From the NCBI GenBank assembly GCA_018260755.1, contig JAGTWP010000005.1, positions 1 to 33,474 on the forward strand: a stretch of 33,474 bases of DNA, given 5' to 3'. The position numbers and the translations under genes were made by a program. Below are positions 31,338-33,474 of this stretch, in pieces. Numbering within the stretch: position 1 is the stretch's first letter; each line of letters starts with the position of its first letter. The DNA is from Candidatus Altarchaeum sp. (GTDB lineage: Archaea > Altiarchaeota > Altiarchaeia > Altiarchaeales > Altiarchaeaceae). The notes under the pieces were generated by a model that saw nothing but the letters and a program-made list of their open reading frames with translations, had not been told where the DNA came from and did no database searches.

Positions 31338-31542
31338 CAATAAATGGGAGTTTTGGGCTTCAGGCATTCACCCCTTTAATTCCTCTCTGCCCTTCGCCCA
31401 AAACGGAAAAAGAAATTTGAAAATTTGGCTTTTATACAAAAGCCTCCACCCATATTTTGCTCCGCTACGCTCCGCAAAACATTAGATATACGCAAACGTT
31501 ATATGGTATATTCGGGGACTTAGAATTTACAAACAATTATTT
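31338..31542. other. GC-richer non-coding stretch with inverted repeat
   Basis: No gene recognised. gttttgggc (31350-31358) is complementary to gcccaaaac (31396-31404); this brackets a pyrimidine-rich loop (cacccctttaattcctctctgc). A second symmetric segment, ttttgctccgctacgctcc then gcaaaa, sits at about 31455-31480. Base composition is more GC-rich than neighbours, as often seen at element ends. Confidence 0.5.
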
Positions 31543-32346
31543 TCATTCATTTTTGAGCGCATCAGCAATCCTTATTGCTTTATAAATTTCCTTAACATCA
31601 TGCACCCTGACAATATCTGCACCATTCATTACGCTTATGGCTACACTTGCTATCGTTCCTTCAAGCCGTTCCTCCGGAGGAATATTACCAGTTAATGTTC
31701 CGATAAATGATTTCCGTGAAGTGCCAATCAATATCAGACAATTCAAAATTTTAAATTGAGCCAGATTTTTAATTATGTTTAAATTATCTTCAAGCCGTTT
31801 TCCAAATCCGATTCCGGGGTCCATAATAATTTTATCCTTTTTAATTCCGCATGCAACGGCAAAATTGAGCCGCTCTTTCAGAAATGATAAAATTTCATCA
31901 ATTACATTATCATAATGCGGATTTAACTGCATTGTCTTTGGCATACCTTTCATGTGCATCAAAACAACATTCACATTGTATTTTGCTGCAACATCATTCA
32001 TTTTTTCATCAAATCGCATAGCACTTATATCATTTATTATTGATGCACCTGCATTTATCGCTTCTTCTGCAACCTCTGCTTTTGTTGTATCTATTGAAAT
32101 TTTTGCATCTGTCTTTTTTGAAATTTCTTTTATTACCGGAATTACACGCCTTAATTCAACTTCTGCCGGAATTTGTTCTGACCCAGGACGACTTGACTCT
32201 CCCCCGACATCAATAATGTCTGCATACCTGCTCATTTCAATCGCATGCTCAACCGCTTTTTTAACATCAGAATATTTGCTTCCGTCATAAAACGAATCGG
32301 GAGTGACATTCAAAATCCCCATTATTTTTGTTTTATTGTTTTCCAT
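31543..32346 (-). CDS. folP: Dihydropteroate synthase
   Basis: 267 residues. Condenses a pterin diphosphate with p-aminobenzoate (or an analogue) to make a folate-type cofactor. All family motifs are in place: IMGILNVTPDSFYDGSKY, DVGGESSRPGS, SIDTTKAEVA, DPGIGFGKRLEDN, GTSRKSFIG and VRVHDV. This is the bacterial-type enzyme; in archaea it could act in folate or methanopterin synthesis. The start at 32346 leaves only 23 bp before the divergent next gene. A second possible start is the ATG at 32322 (M9, MGILNVTPDSF), which would leave more room for promoters. No other folate gene is in the window. Confidence 0.93.
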   Translation of the reverse strand: MENNKTKIMGILNVTPDSFYDGSKYSDVKKAVEHAIEMSRYADIIDVGGESSRPGSEQIPAEVELRRVIPVIKEISKKTDAKISIDTTKAEVAEEAINAGASIINDISAMRFDEKMNDVAAKYNVNVVLMHMKGMPKTMQLNPHYDNVIDEILSFLKERLNFAVACGIKKDKIIMDPGIGFGKRLEDNLNIIKNLAQFKILNCLILIGTSRKSFIGTLTGNIPPEERLEGTIASVAISVMNGADIVRVHDVKEIYKAIRIADALKNE

Positions 32347-32369
32347 TTTAATTTATAACTCAATTAAAA

Positions 32370-32897
32370 ATGGATAAAAAAATTTTAACATTTTCATTTA
32401 TTGCTTTTATTTCACTTACATCTCTGCTCTTTTTGTATTTTTATTCGCTTGAAAATGCAAAATATCACTGGAATGTGAATGACAGCGAAGGAAATGTATA
32501 TGCTCCTGTTGAATATATAGCAGACAATATTGAACAATTTAAAGGAAAAGATATGTATTGTGGAGGATATGTAGAATTAAAGGCCCATAAAATTTTTATT
32601 CCTTATTCAAGTATATTTCCGACAAAGGAAAAAATAAAATTTGAGATTACAAATCCAGAAAAATTTCAACTTGAAAACGGAAAATCTTATGGTTTTAAGG
32701 CAAGGATAATTGATGTTAAAACAGACGGAGATATAAAGACGATAGAAATTTATGCAATTTCGGAAAAATTTCAGACGTTAATTGATATGCCTTGGACAAT
32801 ATTTGAAATTTTGTTCAATGTTCCTGCTGTTATCATTATGATCTATCTGCTATTAAAATTAAAAATAAATTTCAAAAGGTTTTTAATCACGCCTTAA
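32370..32897 (+). CDS. Membrane protein with extracytoplasmic beta domain
   Basis: 175 residues. N-terminal membrane segment about 6-26 (FSFIAFISLTSLLFLYFY), then about 115 polar residues with alternating beta-type stretches (YVELKAHKIFIPYSS, YGFKARIIDVKTDGDIKTIE), and a C-terminal membrane segment about 148-166 with basic tail. A region of the form GGYVELK.........F.ITNPEKF..ENGKSYGFKARIIDVK resembles OB-fold domains seen in some archaeal membrane proteins, but I cannot name the family. It starts 23 bp from folP in the opposite direction and is followed after 1 bp by the next gene, so the two are likely one unit. Confidence 0.6.
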   Translation: MDKKILTFSFIAFISLTSLLFLYFYSLENAKYHWNVNDSEGNVYAPVEYIADNIEQFKGKDMYCGGYVELKAHKIFIPYSSIFPTKEKIKFEITNPEKFQLENGKSYGFKARIIDVKTDGDIKTIEIYAISEKFQTLIDMPWTIFEILFNVPAVIIMIYLLLKLKINFKRFLITP

Positions 32898-32898
32898 A

Positions 32899-33474
<576 letters not shown>

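Noticed and set aside
31207-31485. 92-codon frame over repeat C copy 2, and the similar frame at 10193-10402
   Set aside because: They share a Lys/Phe-rich stretch because of the repeat itself, not because of a conserved gene; start and end differ.

Overview
The window is low-GC archaeal DNA. The marker genes are an archaeal-type prolyl-tRNA synthetase, exosome subunit Rrp41, FEN-1 with a PCNA-binding tail, the SRP receptor FtsY, a UbiA-type enzyme and a geranylgeranyl reductase of ether-lipid synthesis, a MEMO-family protein and an Lrp/AsnC regulator. Start codons are preceded by A/T-rich runs, typically TTTAAA directly before ATG, with no clear Shine-Dalgarno sequence, which suggests many leaderless transcripts. 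Lineage is inference: an anaerobic, biosynthetically capable archaeon such as an Altiarchaeum-like lineage would fit, but nothing here proves it.

Layout. Positions 1-490: a partial tandem duplication of a winged-helix gene start. 555-3112: geranylgeranyl reductase and a homocitrate-synthase-like enzyme with a C-terminal RAM domain. 3160-5568: a type II restriction-modification pair between two 90-bp near-identical direct repeats, with a second, unrelated MITE upstream of the nuclease gene. 5569-6105: a decayed nucleoside-recognition-domain gene running into a 17-unit minisatellite. 6147-9885: ftsY, a TPR protein, a hydrolase remnant, a nucleotidyltransferase-like protein and a MoaA-like radical SAM protein. 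9973-12330: a graveyard and insertion hotspot with a truncated flippase, a dispersed repeat, a 192-bp MITE with 8-bp target duplication, a C-terminal gene remnant, and an AAA ATPase gene bracketed by 60-bp direct repeats.

12335-20089 is mostly housekeeping: acylphosphatase, proS, dapB, MEMO, gamma-carbonic anhydrase, UbiA, a surface transglutaminase-like protein and rrp41. 20151-20349 is a second copy of the MITE seen at 5092. 20457-24582 (minus strand) holds manC, a PIN/DUF4411 plus XRE-ImmA toxin-antitoxin-like pair, and fen1. 24724-30477 holds two membrane proteins, an Lrp regulator, an operon of DJ-1/PfpI, a 51-residue zinc ribbon and aspartase, then argH and a CooT-like nickel-binding protein. 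30507-31542 is degenerate sequence with a second copy of the dispersed repeat. 31543-33474 holds folP, a membrane protein, and a membrane hydrolase-like gene that runs off the window in an in-frame (AAT)17 poly-asparagine tract.

The most notable signal is the accessory DNA: at least four short non-autonomous repeat families, two with clear 8-bp target-site duplications; two gene cassettes bracketed by direct repeats; several truncated genes that end at or near repeat boundaries; and tandem repeats placed directly upstream of housekeeping start codons.
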